From Moniliophthora roreri (lineage: Eukaryota; Basidiomycota; Agaricomycetes; Agaricales; Marasmiaceae): a stretch of DNA of 64,000 nucleotides. Positions 48,181-58,853 of this stretch are shown one piece after another; position 1 is the stretch's first letter; each line of letters opens with the position of its first letter. Made by a program: the position numbers and the translations under genes. The notes below the pieces were generated by a model. It worked only from the letters and a program-made list of their open reading frames with translations, was not told where the DNA came from and ran no database searches. Location: contig LATX02000001.1 in assembly GCA_001466705.2 (NCBI GenBank), forward strand, positions 1,178,001 through 1,242,000. The letters run 5' to 3'.

Positions 48181-48367
48181 GAGGGCAATTGGAGACACGC
48201 TGAGATATGAGTTAGCCTGCCGGCTCGCTTCCGAGTCTGTACTCCGAATGACCGACGTTGAGATGTTATGTACCGTTCTACATCCTATTTCTACTTATTG
48301 TACAATTCTGACTGAAGTGTTGTTCATAGCATAGCGTCCTTCATAGTCTGACTCCATATCCATTCTT

Positions 48368-49495
48368 TCAGATATGCAATCGCCTCTCTTCATGAATCAC
48401 TGACAAGACTTGTTGACCTATCCAGGTTTGGCCGGGACTTACCTGAGCGAATCCCTGAACATAACCAGGCTCTACGCAGACAAACTTGTCCCTGTCGAGT
48501 TTCGGTCAGTGAAAGACAGGGTACCGCAAACGTAGCAGAACTTACCAGCCGCCATCTTCCATATCACTATTTCACGTCAAATGTAATCAATCCCCTCAAC
48601 GAGAGCGTGTGTGAGTTACTTACGCCATCTTACTTCCTGTCTCCGCTTGAGGATTCCAGATGACCACATCCTTTAAATTTTTGGACTTGATGGCAAGACC
48701 ACCTCCAGGCCACGTAACCTCGTAGCTCTGAGGAGCATTGGCGTAGACAGAGTCCGTGAACTTCTTCACGTCAACACCCGCTCGGGTTTCCTTCTTCAAA
48801 CCTTGGAAAGAAGCATCGGTTTTGTCCTTGTATTCTAGGCCTTGTACAGGCGTAACGAACAAATCTTGCGAGGGCCCACCGACATAGTTGTGGAATAAAG
48901 CTTGGAACTCAAAGGCGTCAGGTGGATAACTTTCAGAAGTAGAGGTGTTTGTAACGTGAAGGTCCGTGCTGAGCTGGTGTTCAGCTAATGTGACGACGTA
49001 GCCGAGGCGAAATGGTTTCTTGTACAGTCCGGCGACTTTCGGAGATGGCTCAAGGGCTATAAACCAAGTGTGAGGTTTGTACTGGGGGTAACCAGGGAAC
49101 TTACTGAGTTTGATGGAGACACCTGCATCGTTGTCCATAACTTCGCTATCCCATTTCCAGGTTTCGCTGCGAGCGAAACCGTGTTGACTGAGATCTTTAT
49201 GATCAGGATGCGTAGGGGCGCCGAAGCAGGGGAAAACAACTGGAATTCCACCGCGGACTGGTTTCGAGCCGTCAAGAGCTGCTTTGGATGACACAAAGAG
49301 ACGTTCGGATGGTTCAGGGTGACGCTTATCGCCCGCTTTCCATGAAATAACGGTAGCGCCATAGAAAAGAATTTCTGCAGAAGAACCCTTGAAGGGAAAG
49401 AAAAAAAACCGATGAATTTATTGGAAAATAATTTGGATATCACCCACCTTTGGGTGATTGAGAATAATTCTATCTGCCAACTTTTGAATGGGCAT
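48368..49495 (-). CDS. Glucose-6-phosphate 1-epimerase (aldose epimerase family)
   Basis: Five exons (49448..49495, 49105..49387, 48624..49056, 48546..48566, 48368..48491) give 302 residues, close to yeast YMR099C (297). Family marks are SAEILFYGATVISWK, RGGIPVVFPCFGAP, LSQHGFARSETWKW, VVTLAEHQLSTDLHV with the catalytic-region His, FQALFHNYV, VVIWNPQAETGSKMADM, and the end FVCVEPGYVQGFAQ. It interconverts the alpha and beta anomers of glucose-6-phosphate in the cytosol. One exon has only 21 nt. After FAQ the DNA reads GTAAGT, a perfect donor look-alike, but reading through gives SPGQTWIGQQVLSVI, the expected family end, so I treat it as coding. Confidence 0.92.
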
Positions 49496-49674
49496 ACTGG
49501 TGACGGTAGTGACTGAGAAACAGTGGCGTTACCAAACTTGTTCATCTGGCGAGATTCATCACCATCACCTTCAAGGTCAGAGCTCCTCGCAGTTACTCTC
49601 TCATCTGTTGTATATCCGCCAAATCCACTACTCAACACACCTCAACCGTCATTCTTTAGCCTCTTCTCAGCAGA

Positions 49675-51822
49675 ATGGATCCGGGTTTCCCTGTCGACGA
49701 CGTTCGTTCCGTTCTGAAGATCACGCATCCTTCGACTGACTCTTTTTGTCTTCAGATTGCCCCGATCGCTATCCTTATGGATGAATTGCGCTCGGAAGAT
49801 GTCCAGTTAAGATTGAATGCTATTCATAGTATCCCAACCATTGCACTCGCGTTGGGTCCCGATCGTGCACGAGAGGAGCTTATACCATTCCTCCAAGACT
49901 CTATTGACGATGAAGATGAAGTTCTTCTTGCACTTGCAGAGGAGTTGGGGAGAAATTTCGAGGATTATATTGGGGGGAAGGATTACGCACATCTGTTGCT
50001 TGGTCCCTTGGAAAATTTGTCGTCTGTAGAAGAAACCCTTGTTCGTGATAAGGTGCGTTTCACAGGTTATAAGTCAACAGATTCTTCAGCTAATACAAAC
50101 ACGACTTCAGGCAGCCGAATCCATCACCAAAATAGCTGCTGTGCTCTCGACGTCTCAAATTGAAGAGTATTATGTACCCCTTTTGAAGCGCCTTTCGCAG
50201 GCAGAATGGTTCACTTCCCGAACATCTTCCGCCGCCCTTTATCCTGCCGTATATGACAAGGTCTCTACCATTATACAAGATGAAATGCGGAAAGGATTTG
50301 CGTCTCTCGGCTCGGATGATACCCCAATGGTTCGACGAGCAGCTGCTAAATGGCTTGGGGTACGTCTACAGCTATAGACCGCAGTACATGAACTGACTTT
50401 TACACAAGCCCTTACTCACGCACTTTTCACCCCAACATATCCTGTCCGATGGACTTCCCGTCTACCGGAGGCTGGAATCTGATGACCAGGACTCTGTTCG
50501 CTTACTTACAGTGGAGGATTTGATCGTGATTGCTCAAAGGATGTCTCCTGCAGAGGTGAAGGAACAGCTATTGAAGCAGATCAGACATAGCATTGGCGAT
50601 AAGAGCTGGAGGGTGAGATACATGGCAGCTACACATTTCAACGAGGTATGAATAATGTCGTGTCCAAGTCGATTCAGGAGTTAAACATATCTTCCAGCTT
50701 GCTGAGGCTGTCGGTATGGAGCTCGTTCGTGAAGAGCTTCTCGGTCAATACGTACAGCTTCTCAAGGATAATGAAGCAGAAGTTAGGCGGGCAGCCGCAA
50801 GTCAGATACCCGGTACGAAAGTCCCTTGTCGCCCCTATATCTTTGACTCATTTTCCCTTCGCCAGGATTTTCAAAATTGCTCGACAAAGAAGTGATCCTG
50901 GCACGAATCATTCCTTGTGTCCGTGACTTGTCGCAAGATACATCACAGCATGTGCGAGCAGCTCTCGCCACCCAAATCAGCGGCCTGGCTCCACTTTTGG
51001 GTCGCGATGCCACCATAGAGCAACTGCTTCCACTTTTCCTTCACCTCCTCAAAGATGATTTCCCGGAAGTGAGGCTGAACATCATTAGCAAGCTGGAGAC
51101 TGTGAACGATGGTAAGTTTCGGACATGAGAGAATAACCCAGATAGACTTACAAAGCTCACAGTCATCGGCATTGAACTACTTTCTGAGAACCTGCTCCCT
51201 GCGATTGTTGAACTTGCCGAAGACAAGTCATGGAGAGTGCGACAAGCGATCATTGAATATATTCCCCCTCTCGCAAAACAACTCGGTAGACCATTCTTCG
51301 ACGAGCAATTGGGTAATCTCTGCATGTCCTGGTTGGGTGATACAGTGTACAGCATTAGGGAGGCTGCGACACATAATTTGAGGAAGTTGACGGAGGTCTT
51401 CGGTGTGGAATGGGCTAAAGCAACCATTGTACCAAAGGTCATGGGCATGGGACAGCATCCCAATTATCTCTTTAGGATGACTACCGTTCAAGCAATCACG
51501 GTGAACTTTCTCCTGCCCCCGCTAGAGTCTTGATGCTGATGCTCTCTAGATCATTGCTCCCTCGCTGACCTTGGAAATCGTGCGCTCCGACATCATAGAT
51601 CAGCTTCTCCAGCTTGCATCTGATCCTATCCCGAACATTCGCTTCAATGTTGCAAAAAGCCTCGAAACTCTGTCTGCAGTGTTTGGTGTCAATGCGCAAG
51701 GAACGGAGTTCGTTCGACAGAAAGTGATTCCCGCGTTGGAGCAGCAGAAGAACGATCAAGACGCGGATGTACGGTACTTTGCAGCTCGCGCTCTCCAAAA
51801 AGCACTTTCAATGCAGGGTTGA
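49675..51822 (+). CDS. TPD3: Protein phosphatase 2A scaffold subunit A (PR65/Tpd3)
   Basis: Eight exons give 593 residues, the usual size: 49675..49701, 49756..50052, 50111..50359, 50409..50645, 50698..50812, 50866..51111, 51163..51500, 51550..51822. Tandem HEAT repeats fill the protein, with typical phrases [97 protein letters not shown] and [17 protein letters not shown]. The A subunit bridges the catalytic C subunit to a variable B subunit. This directs PP2A in the cell cycle, cytokinesis and signalling. The first exon codes only nine residues. It starts 179 bp from the divergent epimerase gene. Confidence 0.96.
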
Positions 51823-52458
51823 GGTTCGTTCGGCTTTGTTCACTTTGTTGCGTATGTTGATAACTCTAAATACATCAGCGGGAACCAATGCGAACAGCCT
51901 TTTCTCACTCAATGTTTTTGCTATACATACAGACGGTTCTCTCGAATTCTAATGAAGATTGTTTCGCTTTTGGGATATCACTCGCAAGCTAAAAACTTAT
52001 GAATGAACCATAAGCGAATAAAACCTGTCAAAAACGGATCCTATGCTAACTGTTTCCCATGACAGTTATCATGATGGGCAACACGATGTGAGAACATGCT
52101 TTTTGGGACCTGATCTAGTCACAATACATGGATACGACGAGTGCCTGAATCCGTTGTTATCCATATGGAATGCCGGAACGGGGCCAATAATTTTGAATCT
52201 CGATAACTTCGGAGTTGAGCCGTTGACCCATCATACCCATTCCCTCAGAAGCATCCATATTTTAGCATGGAAGCCCTTCTAAACGGAAGTGATGATACTG
52301 GCGTGGGCAAAGACAACAAGGTATGCATGTGATCTAGTCTTCTTGAAGTTCAAACAGTGAAACTTAGCTACGTGCATGATAGGTGTGATGCTGTGATGCT
52401 ACCATCAGACTGCAGATATTGTTTCTTCCCTTCGAGCTTTCTAATTCAATCTCCGTAA

Positions 52459-52466
52459 TATAAAAG
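52459..52466 (+). promoter_or_regulatory. TATA box of the PriA-like gene
   Basis: TATAAAAG lies 118 bp before the ATG. It overlaps the left arm of an inverted repeat by five bases. Confidence 0.5.
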
Positions 52467-52495
52467 ACGTGGACCGTCTTGTTCTTACGTCTTTT
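52462..52495 (+). repeat. 9-bp inverted repeat with a competing inner stem
   Basis: AAAAGACGT (52462-52470) and ACGTCTTTT (52487-52495) are perfect inverted copies around 16 nt. CGTCTT at 52475-52480 can instead pair with AAGACG at 52464-52469. Three GACGT/ACGTC-like half sites thus sit between the TATA box and the coding start. Confidence 0.6.
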
Positions 52496-52583
52496 CCGGC
52501 CGTCCCAACTTGAAGCCTCTCGCTACCATTGTACTTATACCTTCCTTTTCTTTTCCATTCCTTTGAGGACCGTTCGTTGGAAC

Positions 52584-53394
52584 ATGCCTGTCTTTACTCA
52601 AATATTTACTTTAGCAGCAGCAGCGACAATTGCGATTCTTCCGTTGGCCACCGCTTTCCAAACCTCTGCCAGTAGCTGTCAGGAGAATGAGTTCTGGTGA
52701 GTATTCGTTAACTATTGGGGGGCCAACAAGCTGTACTGATGTGCTTCGAGGTATGAGACAAAGGGGATATGTCTTCCCTATGGTGTTACAAATACCACTG
52801 CTTCTCCCCCGAATCGTGATTGCCCACCCGCTGGCTTCTATTGGGACAAAAACCTAGGATGCTGTGTCCCTACCTATCCAATTTCGACCGATCCAAGTAA
52901 CCCGCCTCCCCAGTGTCGCGTAGGTTGGGAGTGGTATCCTGCCCTACACGTCTGCCTTCCGTACACCCCGGATCGTACTCAACGTCCAACACCAAGTTCC
53001 TATCCCTCTGGAGTGCCTTCCAGCGTACCCTCTGGTGCCCATTATCGCCGAAAACGCGGCCTCAGAACTCAGAAAGTCCCCCTATGCCCCAAGGGACTAC
53101 AAGCATGCCCCATTCCGGGCGCCAGCCACAAAGATTATGAATGTTTGAATCTCATGGATGAACTGGAGTCATGTGGTGGATGCGCATCTACCGGAGAGGG
53201 ACAGGATTGTACCACCATCAAGGGTGCTTGGAACGTTGGTTGTGAGCAAGGTCGTTGCGCAGGTGAGCATTGTGCTAACCTAACTAATATCATTGATGCT
53301 GATAGTGATTCGTTTCATCTACGATTATACAGTCTATACCTGCTTTGCTGGCTATAAACGCTCTGCTGACGGTGGTTCTTGCATCCCAATCTGA
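52584..53394 (+). CDS. PriA-like cysteine-rich secreted protein
   Basis: Three exons (52584..52696, 52751..53262, 53333..53394) give 228 residues. The N-terminus MPVFTQIFTLAAAATIAILP is a signal peptide. Cys-rich blocks follow (CLPYGVTNTTASPPNRDC, YWDKNLGCCVPTYP). The conserved C-terminal part reads CPKGLQACPI, YECLNLMDELESCGGCAS, GAWNVGCEQGRCAVYTC and FAGYKRSADGGSCIPI. This matches the PriA family, first named from a Lentinula gene expressed during mushroom formation, and other mushroom genomes carry similar genes. The molecular role is unknown; an extracellular or wall location is likely. A stretch RRKRG near the middle could be a Kex2-type cleavage site. Confidence 0.88.
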
Positions 53395-53880
53395 TGAACA
53401 ATTCAGGGCATTTGCATATTTCATTGAAGCTCCATATTCTGTTTCTTAACGCGAATCTTGGGTAGTACATGACGACACTCGATGAGTCGATCTGTTGCAT
53501 GGAACGAATCTTGGGATCCTATTATTTACTTGTTTACTTGCTCTGGTTGGACACTTCACCGTTCTAAATGGTGTATATGGATCATTTCATTTGATTATTA
53601 GCGTATTGTTTTCCTGGACATTACTTGGACACACTTAGGACGTAGATATTGGTTGCTTGTTGCCGTTGTTAGGCGTATATACTTAATTTGTCGTGGTTGC
53701 CCAAACAAATCTCGGGTGGATATAAATAGCCCGACGCGGTCATCGCAGTCACCTTAGCTTTCTTTCTTTCGCGCCACCACCACCTCGCCTTGTAGGCTCC
53801 ACTCTCACTCTTTCCTGCCGCAACGCTAGTCGCTCGGTCCAATCCAACGTCCATCAATCTTCACCATTCGGAATCTTATC
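53395..53880. other. Intergenic region with TATA box at 53721-53728
   Basis: The left half is the 3' end of the PriA-like gene. TATAAATA at 53721-53728 lies 153 bp before the next start. It is followed by a pyrimidine-rich leader (53757-53790). No reading frame with family features is present. Confidence 0.5.
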
Positions 53881-54757
53881 ATGCAACCGTTCTCGCGTTT
53901 TTCCGCGACCCTCCAAATGCCCAGTCTCATCGCTATTGTTGGCTTCGCGCTCGTCGCTGGTCGTGTCGTCGCCACGCCCTTTCCAGTTGCCTTACCGCTG
54001 CCAATCATATATGCAGATCCAGTTCACTCAAACTCGCTCAGGGAGGATGTCGCATTCCTAGGAGGTCGAGCCGTCTGGAATGCCAACGAATCTACCCCAA
54101 TCGCTCCATCACTTCCCTTCGACGCTCGCGATCTTCTTCTCGATGACCATCTTCTCGGTATCAGCGGTCTGCTTAACCTCTTTAGTACCTCGTCTGCAGA
54201 CATTGATTCTATGTGTGCGTTGTCGCACTCGCTATCCTTCTTCGCTGACTCGCTATTCGCAGATGGATGCGCACAGAAATGTGGCAGTGCCGACGATTTC
54301 AGGAACAGATGCTCTTCTTACTCGTCCTCCATCCTGATTCCTCTCCAAACTGTCTCGGACATGCTTCGAAAACCTGCAGAACGCGGTGGGCTCCGGTACT
54401 TCGATAACCATGACCAGCTCCAGATCCTTCTCAAACGTACCATCGATTTCATCAAGAATCTGCTTTTATATATCAAGAAGTTGGTTGATCATATTCCCAT
54501 ATTGCAGCCCCTGATGAGTGCTCGTATGTCTTTTTCTCTTCTCGCCGTCATTCAGATACTCAATCAATACTCCTCTAGTTACCGAGCAGATCAAGTGCAT
54601 CATCGAAGAGATACTTGACATTCTAGAGAACATTACCGACGCACTCCTCAATGATTGCAAGGTCAAACTCGGGTTGTTACTTCAGGCGTGCTCATGCCAA
54701 GACGAGATTTTGGGTTTGTGTTTGGACGATGGAATTTTGAGAGGTGCTTTACTGTGA
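53881..54757 (+). CDS. Secreted protein of unknown function, helical and Cys-containing
   Basis: Two exons (53881..54523, 54579..54757) give 273 residues. A hydrophobic stretch at residues 14-32 (SLIAIVGFALVAGRVVA) is a likely signal peptide, possibly from the second Met (MPSLIAIVG). The mature part is predicted to be alpha-helical. It has an amphipathic mid-section (LLKRTIDFIKNLLLYIKKLV) and Cys pairs near CAQKCGSADDFRNRC and CSCQDEILGLC. I do not recognise the family. The TATA box and pyrimidine leader upstream suggest strong expression. It follows the PriA-like gene on the same strand, so two secreted-protein genes lie side by side. Confidence 0.7.
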
Positions 54758-54989
54758 GGAACGGATTCTACTTGCGCTGCATTTTTCCTACCTACCCTTG
54801 AAATGTCGCTGGCGTCCTTTGTTGCATTTGTACTTTCATTCATACTGTGTTTGAGCATTTCTTTAATACCTTAGCTATGTATCACACCTCCAGCCCCGCG
54901 ATGTATCGTCAATTGTAACCGGAAGCTCACTGGTATCTGTTAGTCCTACGCGGATACGTATAAATGTCCAAACTCAGCAAAAGGTAGTC

Positions 54990-55777
54990 TCATTCCTCTG
55001 ACACCCAGCGGTCCGCTATTAAACCAACGACAGGTAGCTGGAATCTGACTAGATTGTTGCGAGTCGCGTCGATATACGCACGGAATCTAGAAATGGATGT
55101 CGGAACCAAGGGAAAATTTAACAGAAAGAGGGATACGAACGCCATGTACAGCTGACCGCAAATGATGATGATGGTAAACAAGGATCTTATCCATTGAGGG
55201 AACTGTAGAAAGGATAGCAGCATTCGCAAAACAAACAAGGACCCCGTAAGGAGGGCACTCTGATATCCTGCGCGTCAATGTCAGTATTCTTATGCAGGCG
55301 AGAGAACGAGCTGGTATTGGTCATACCATGAAAGCGCACAAAATCATTCTGAGTCTCCAGGATCAATACTAAAAGAGCTAAGAAAAATACGAATGAGTGG
55401 ATAACCCAGCGATAATGACATGACTGGTACTCACCAGAAAGAGGACCGAAAATGTATGCGGAAGCTGCCATTAAATCTACCCTAAAACCGAATCGCGTCT
55501 CCCACTGGTTTTGTTGGCTTTCGACTTCCTGAGATGCACCATATCCTCCGGATAACGAGTTGTTGAACGTAGGTACACCACCCGACTGGTAGGATGTCTC
55601 CTCAGAACGATATGAAGGGAACCATGGTCTCGATGCTTTCTTCGACGTTGAAGTTGACTGGGTGGCATATTCCGGGTCATCTGGGGGCGGTTGCTAGGCA
55701 AGTGGTTGAGCTTTGACTATGGCGTATACGGAACTGAGTCGTACATATGGTGCGAACGAAGCATAAATGGAACTCAT
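54990..55777 (-). CDS. Tic20/DUF4870-like four-helix membrane protein
   Basis: Five exons (55745..55777, 55435..55693, 55327..55377, 55141..55267, 54990..55086) give 188 residues. A Ser/Gln-rich N-terminus precedes the first helix (DLMAASAYIFGPLSALLVLI). Then comes the mark NDFVRFHGYQSALL, like the VRFHA-Q-S motif of Tic20/DUF4870 proteins. More helices follow (FVLRMLLSFLQFPQWIRSL, FTIIIICGQLYMAF). The conserved end is RNNLVRFQLPVVGLIADRWV. Fungal members have no firm function. The first exon (33 nt) was found by phase and a good ATG; it is the least certain part. Confidence 0.72.
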
Positions 55778-56144
55778 TTCAGTCAGTATGTATTGGGAAG
55801 TATGAAAGGTCTTGTTGCGAAGAATAAACCCAGAATGAGCTGCATTTTTGACGAGTCAATGAGTAACGACAGTATTCCAGCGGCTTGATGGTGGTTCACT
55901 TACAAGGTGATTACGTGTACGGTAATTCCCGATCCCAACTGTGCAGTTGCTCGAGCAAGCCACAACCCTTTTGGTCGACACGTGATACGACCGCTTACCA
56001 ACACTGGACAGATTCACTTGACTATCGGCACACCTCAAGACCTCAAGAAACTGGTGAGTTCTTCACGCCGCAACTCTCGGTCTCGATCTCGATCTGACCA
56101 GTTTTTCTCTTTCTTCAGCAGCACCCATCTCACAGCTGCCCAAA
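55778..56144. promoter_or_regulatory. Divergent promoter region of the Tic20-like and RPS24 genes
   Basis: The interval contains a CACGTG E-box at 55979-55984 and a pyrimidine tract ending in CAG (56100-56118). The tract is a likely RPS24 transcription start or 5'-UTR intron end. No gene is seen. Confidence 0.45.
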
Positions 56145-56736
56145 ATGGTGAGCCCGCGAGTCCTAACAGCGTTAGACGTACTTTATTTCAACGGAAAAAA
56201 AAATTCTAGGCCGACACATCAGCACCAGTGACCATCCGTACCAGAAAATTTATTACCAACCGTCTCCTTGCTCGTCGCCAGTTTGTTGTTGATGTACTGC
56301 ACCCGTCGCGTCCCAATGTCTCCAAGGAGGAGTTGTCGGAAAAGCTCGCAGCAATGTACAAAACGGACAAACAGAGGGTCGTTCCTTTTGGTTTCCACAC
56401 AGCGTTTGGTGGAGGCAGGAGCACAGGTTTCGCTCTGATCTATGATGATGAAGCATCGCAGAAGAGGTTTGAGCCCAGATACCGTCTTGTCCGGGTGAGT
56501 CTAGTTGAAAACTCCTGTTATGACTGGTCGCTGATAAATATCTCTTTTCCAAAGTCTGGCCTGGCATCCAAGGTTGACAAGGCCTCCAGAAAACTGAGAA
56601 AGGAGAGGAAGAACCGTGCAAAGAAGGTATGTACACATATTAGTGCTGAAGTCGACTGCACACACTAACGTTTATTCCTTAGTTCCGTGGCACGAAGAAG
56701 GTCAAGGCTGCAGAGCCCCCCAAGAAGGGCAAGTAA
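56145..56736 (+). CDS. RPS24: 40S ribosomal protein eS24
   Basis: Four exons (56145..56147, 56210..56494, 56555..56626, 56683..56736) give 137 residues. The first coding exon is the ATG alone, followed at once by a GTGAGC donor; introns next to the start codon are common in fungal ribosomal-protein genes. The protein has [53 protein letters not shown] and a basic C-terminus ([16 protein letters not shown], then [11 protein letters not shown]). It is a structural part of the small subunit needed for pre-rRNA processing. Expression is expected to be high. Confidence 0.97.
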
Positions 56737-57046
56737 TGGTGTGCGGGTGCCTTTTCCGCCATTTTTATTGGATTGCATGTTCGCATTACAAACTCCTGTA
56801 TGCCATATATACGCCCACATGAATCATGCAATATGTTCGGCAATCATTCATACAGCAGGAATCCACCGAAAATGATTGTTATGTACCTTGTCACAACTGC
56901 CCTTTACCGTGATTGCCTACGTTCTGTAGATGGTACATAATATTTACGTCTTAGTGAGGTCAAAGTGTGACGCGGTCACTTGAATCGCTTACTGAACGGT
57001 GGCTGCGATCAAACATCACTTCATTGTGCACCACCACCACCAAGGC
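56737..57046. other. Intergenic region between RPS24 and GPI2
   Basis: The left half is the RPS24 3' end, and the right half is the GPI2 promoter. No repeat or gene is seen. Confidence 0.5.
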
Positions 57047-58192
57047 ATGGATACCGATACTAGTGAGCAGTGGCAGAAACTGCTGTGGAGATCTCAGTCG
57101 TTTCCAGACAACTATGTTCCACAGGGGATGTTTTTGTCCTCCTTGAGAAGGAATCGTAGGTGATAGTCACATTCCAGGTGTGATTCCAGCACTAAAGGTG
57201 TATTCAACATACCGTAGTTAACTTCACTCCTTACGACTACAAGTCCCTGGCTCTTCTGTCCTGTCCAATTACCCAGCACCTAGCTATGACTTTGGTCTTT
57301 TTGGACGTGTTCATCCAACTGAAGGATCGCTCACTGGATCCTCGAATGCTGGTGCTTTTGACCACGACTTTATTCTTGGTCGGATATGCGTCATGGGAGC
57401 TCATCCTTTATTTCACGTCCAGCGATAGGAGAGGAAACGCAGACCGTAAGTGACATAGTAAGCAACCAGCTTCCTGCCTAATGTCGTTTGAAAGGTGTTA
57501 AAGGCCTTAAATCCTCGATTTTGATCTTCCTTGCGCTCATGTCGCTATCGCCTGTTCTAAGGACCCTTACGGCGGCTACCTCCTCTGACTCCATCTGGGC
57601 ATTATCCGCCGCACTCTTTCTTGTCAGCCTGCTTTTAGCAGACTACGGACCTTCGAAAACTGTAGGTCATTCTCAAGAAAGGTGAGCCTTCCGAGTTACG
57701 AGCAAATATGGATCCTTACGCTTGAATTAGCCTGACTTCCGTGCTATCCATAAACGCGGCCATATCTTCATCCGTGGTGCTCGCCTCCCGGCTGTCGGAT
57801 GACCTGGGGGTATTTGCTTTAATCTTGTTTTCGGTTCAAACATTTGCATTGTTTCCGTTCTTGCGACGCAGGATACAGGTTCGTCATATTCGCTACCAGC
57901 ACATTTACTGAAAACATGATTGATAGAAGGCTGTATCAACACGCCTTCAAGTCTCCCTTACGGCGGTGTTGTCGATCGCCGCTCTTCTGCTTTGGTCGCG
58001 CCGTTCTGTAGCAATTGCACTCCTCTTTGCGTGTATACTTGTATCGGTGACCCTTTTGGCTCCGATGATATTGCTGTGGGCCCAGAAATATAAAAAGTTC
58101 GTGCCTCCAAAACTCATGTCATCAGTGCCTAAAACCATCATGACAGTGAAATACGGGGGCCCTGGGACGTCGCAGTTCCAAAAGTGAATTGA
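57047..58192 (+). CDS. GPI2: GPI-GlcNAc transferase subunit Gpi2/PIG-C
   Basis: Six exons (57047..57155, 57218..57445, 57495..57681, 57731..57878, 57930..58096, 58147..58192) give 294 residues. The N-terminal mark WQKLLWRSQSFPDNYVP is typical of PIG-C, followed by NFTPYDYKSLALLSCPITQH and many membrane helices (SLTAVLSIAALLLWS, LLFACILVSVTLLAPMILLW). The end NEIRGPWDVAVPKVN, produced by the last splice, is strongly conserved. The subunit belongs to the ER complex that starts GPI-anchor synthesis by adding GlcNAc to phosphatidylinositol. In yeast Gpi2 also links this step to Ras. The length suits the family. Confidence 0.93.
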
Positions 58193-58853
58193 TACCGAAG
58201 AAGAATTGTTTTGGGCGGAGCGGTATTCGACGTGAACGTGAGTTCGATACATCATTTTTACGATGGTCTGCCTCATTTTCTCAACAATTATTCTCTTTTT
58301 GGTTTTTCGCGACCGATGTAGTGTCACAGCCATCTGAGGATTCCGAACCTAATTACCCGTCGCAAGCGGATTCTCGTGGCTTCCGCAGGGTATGGGCAGA
58401 CTTTTATACCAGGCGCTACATGATGCTACCTCGTCCGGAGCCATAATGCACATTGGACCCTGTTTGGAGATAGAGTAGCCATGCTGTTTGCCTCATGATT
58501 CTCGACCCTTTACAACCGCTGGCGACCATTCACGACCCTGAAAATTGCTCCGTCTCGCAATGCCGGCTTAGATGAAAGCCGATAGAGTCCAAAATTCATG
58601 ATTCACAGGTGGCGAAACACTTTCAGAGTGGTTTATGTGGCTTTCTGACACGCGTACTCGGGCTGTGAAGTAGGGTCCTGGGAGTTCATGTGTATCATAC
58701 AGACAAGAAGAATTAATTTACACCGAATACAACTATGCAACAATAGGTATACATAACTGTTTTGTCTACAACAAGTCCAACAAAACAACATCCATAGGCA
58801 AAGTATACGCTACAAAATCCAGTGGGTCAAAGTGGTCCAGTAGAAATGGTTCT
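58193..58853. other. Convergent intergenic region between GPI2 and the bZIP gene
   Basis: No supported gene. An 85-codon reading frame runs from 58189 to 58446. It contains an intron-like stretch (donor GTGAGT at 58229, pyrimidine tract, TAG at 58320), so this piece may be a spliced 3' UTR or an extra exon. The rest is AT-rich. Confidence 0.4.

Larger units (their letters stand above)
51823..52583. other. Intergenic region upstream of the PriA-like gene
   Basis: No gene is supported across 761 bp. One 79-codon reading frame at 52043-52282 has no recognisable motif. The right end holds a TATA box and an inverted repeat, both listed separately. Confidence 0.5.

Noticed and set aside
48440..48470. 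Perfect GTAAGT donor near the end of the epimerase gene
   Set aside because: Reading through gives the family-typical end (TWIGQQVL). The nearest AG would make an intron of only 25 nt and break the frame.
52043..52282. 79-codon frame upstream of the PriA-like gene
   Set aside because: No signal peptide, domain or flanking splice sites; composition matches intergenic DNA.
55907..56209. 100-codon frame overlapping the RPS24 start
   Set aside because: It runs through the presumed promoter, leader and first intron of RPS24 and resembles no protein I know.
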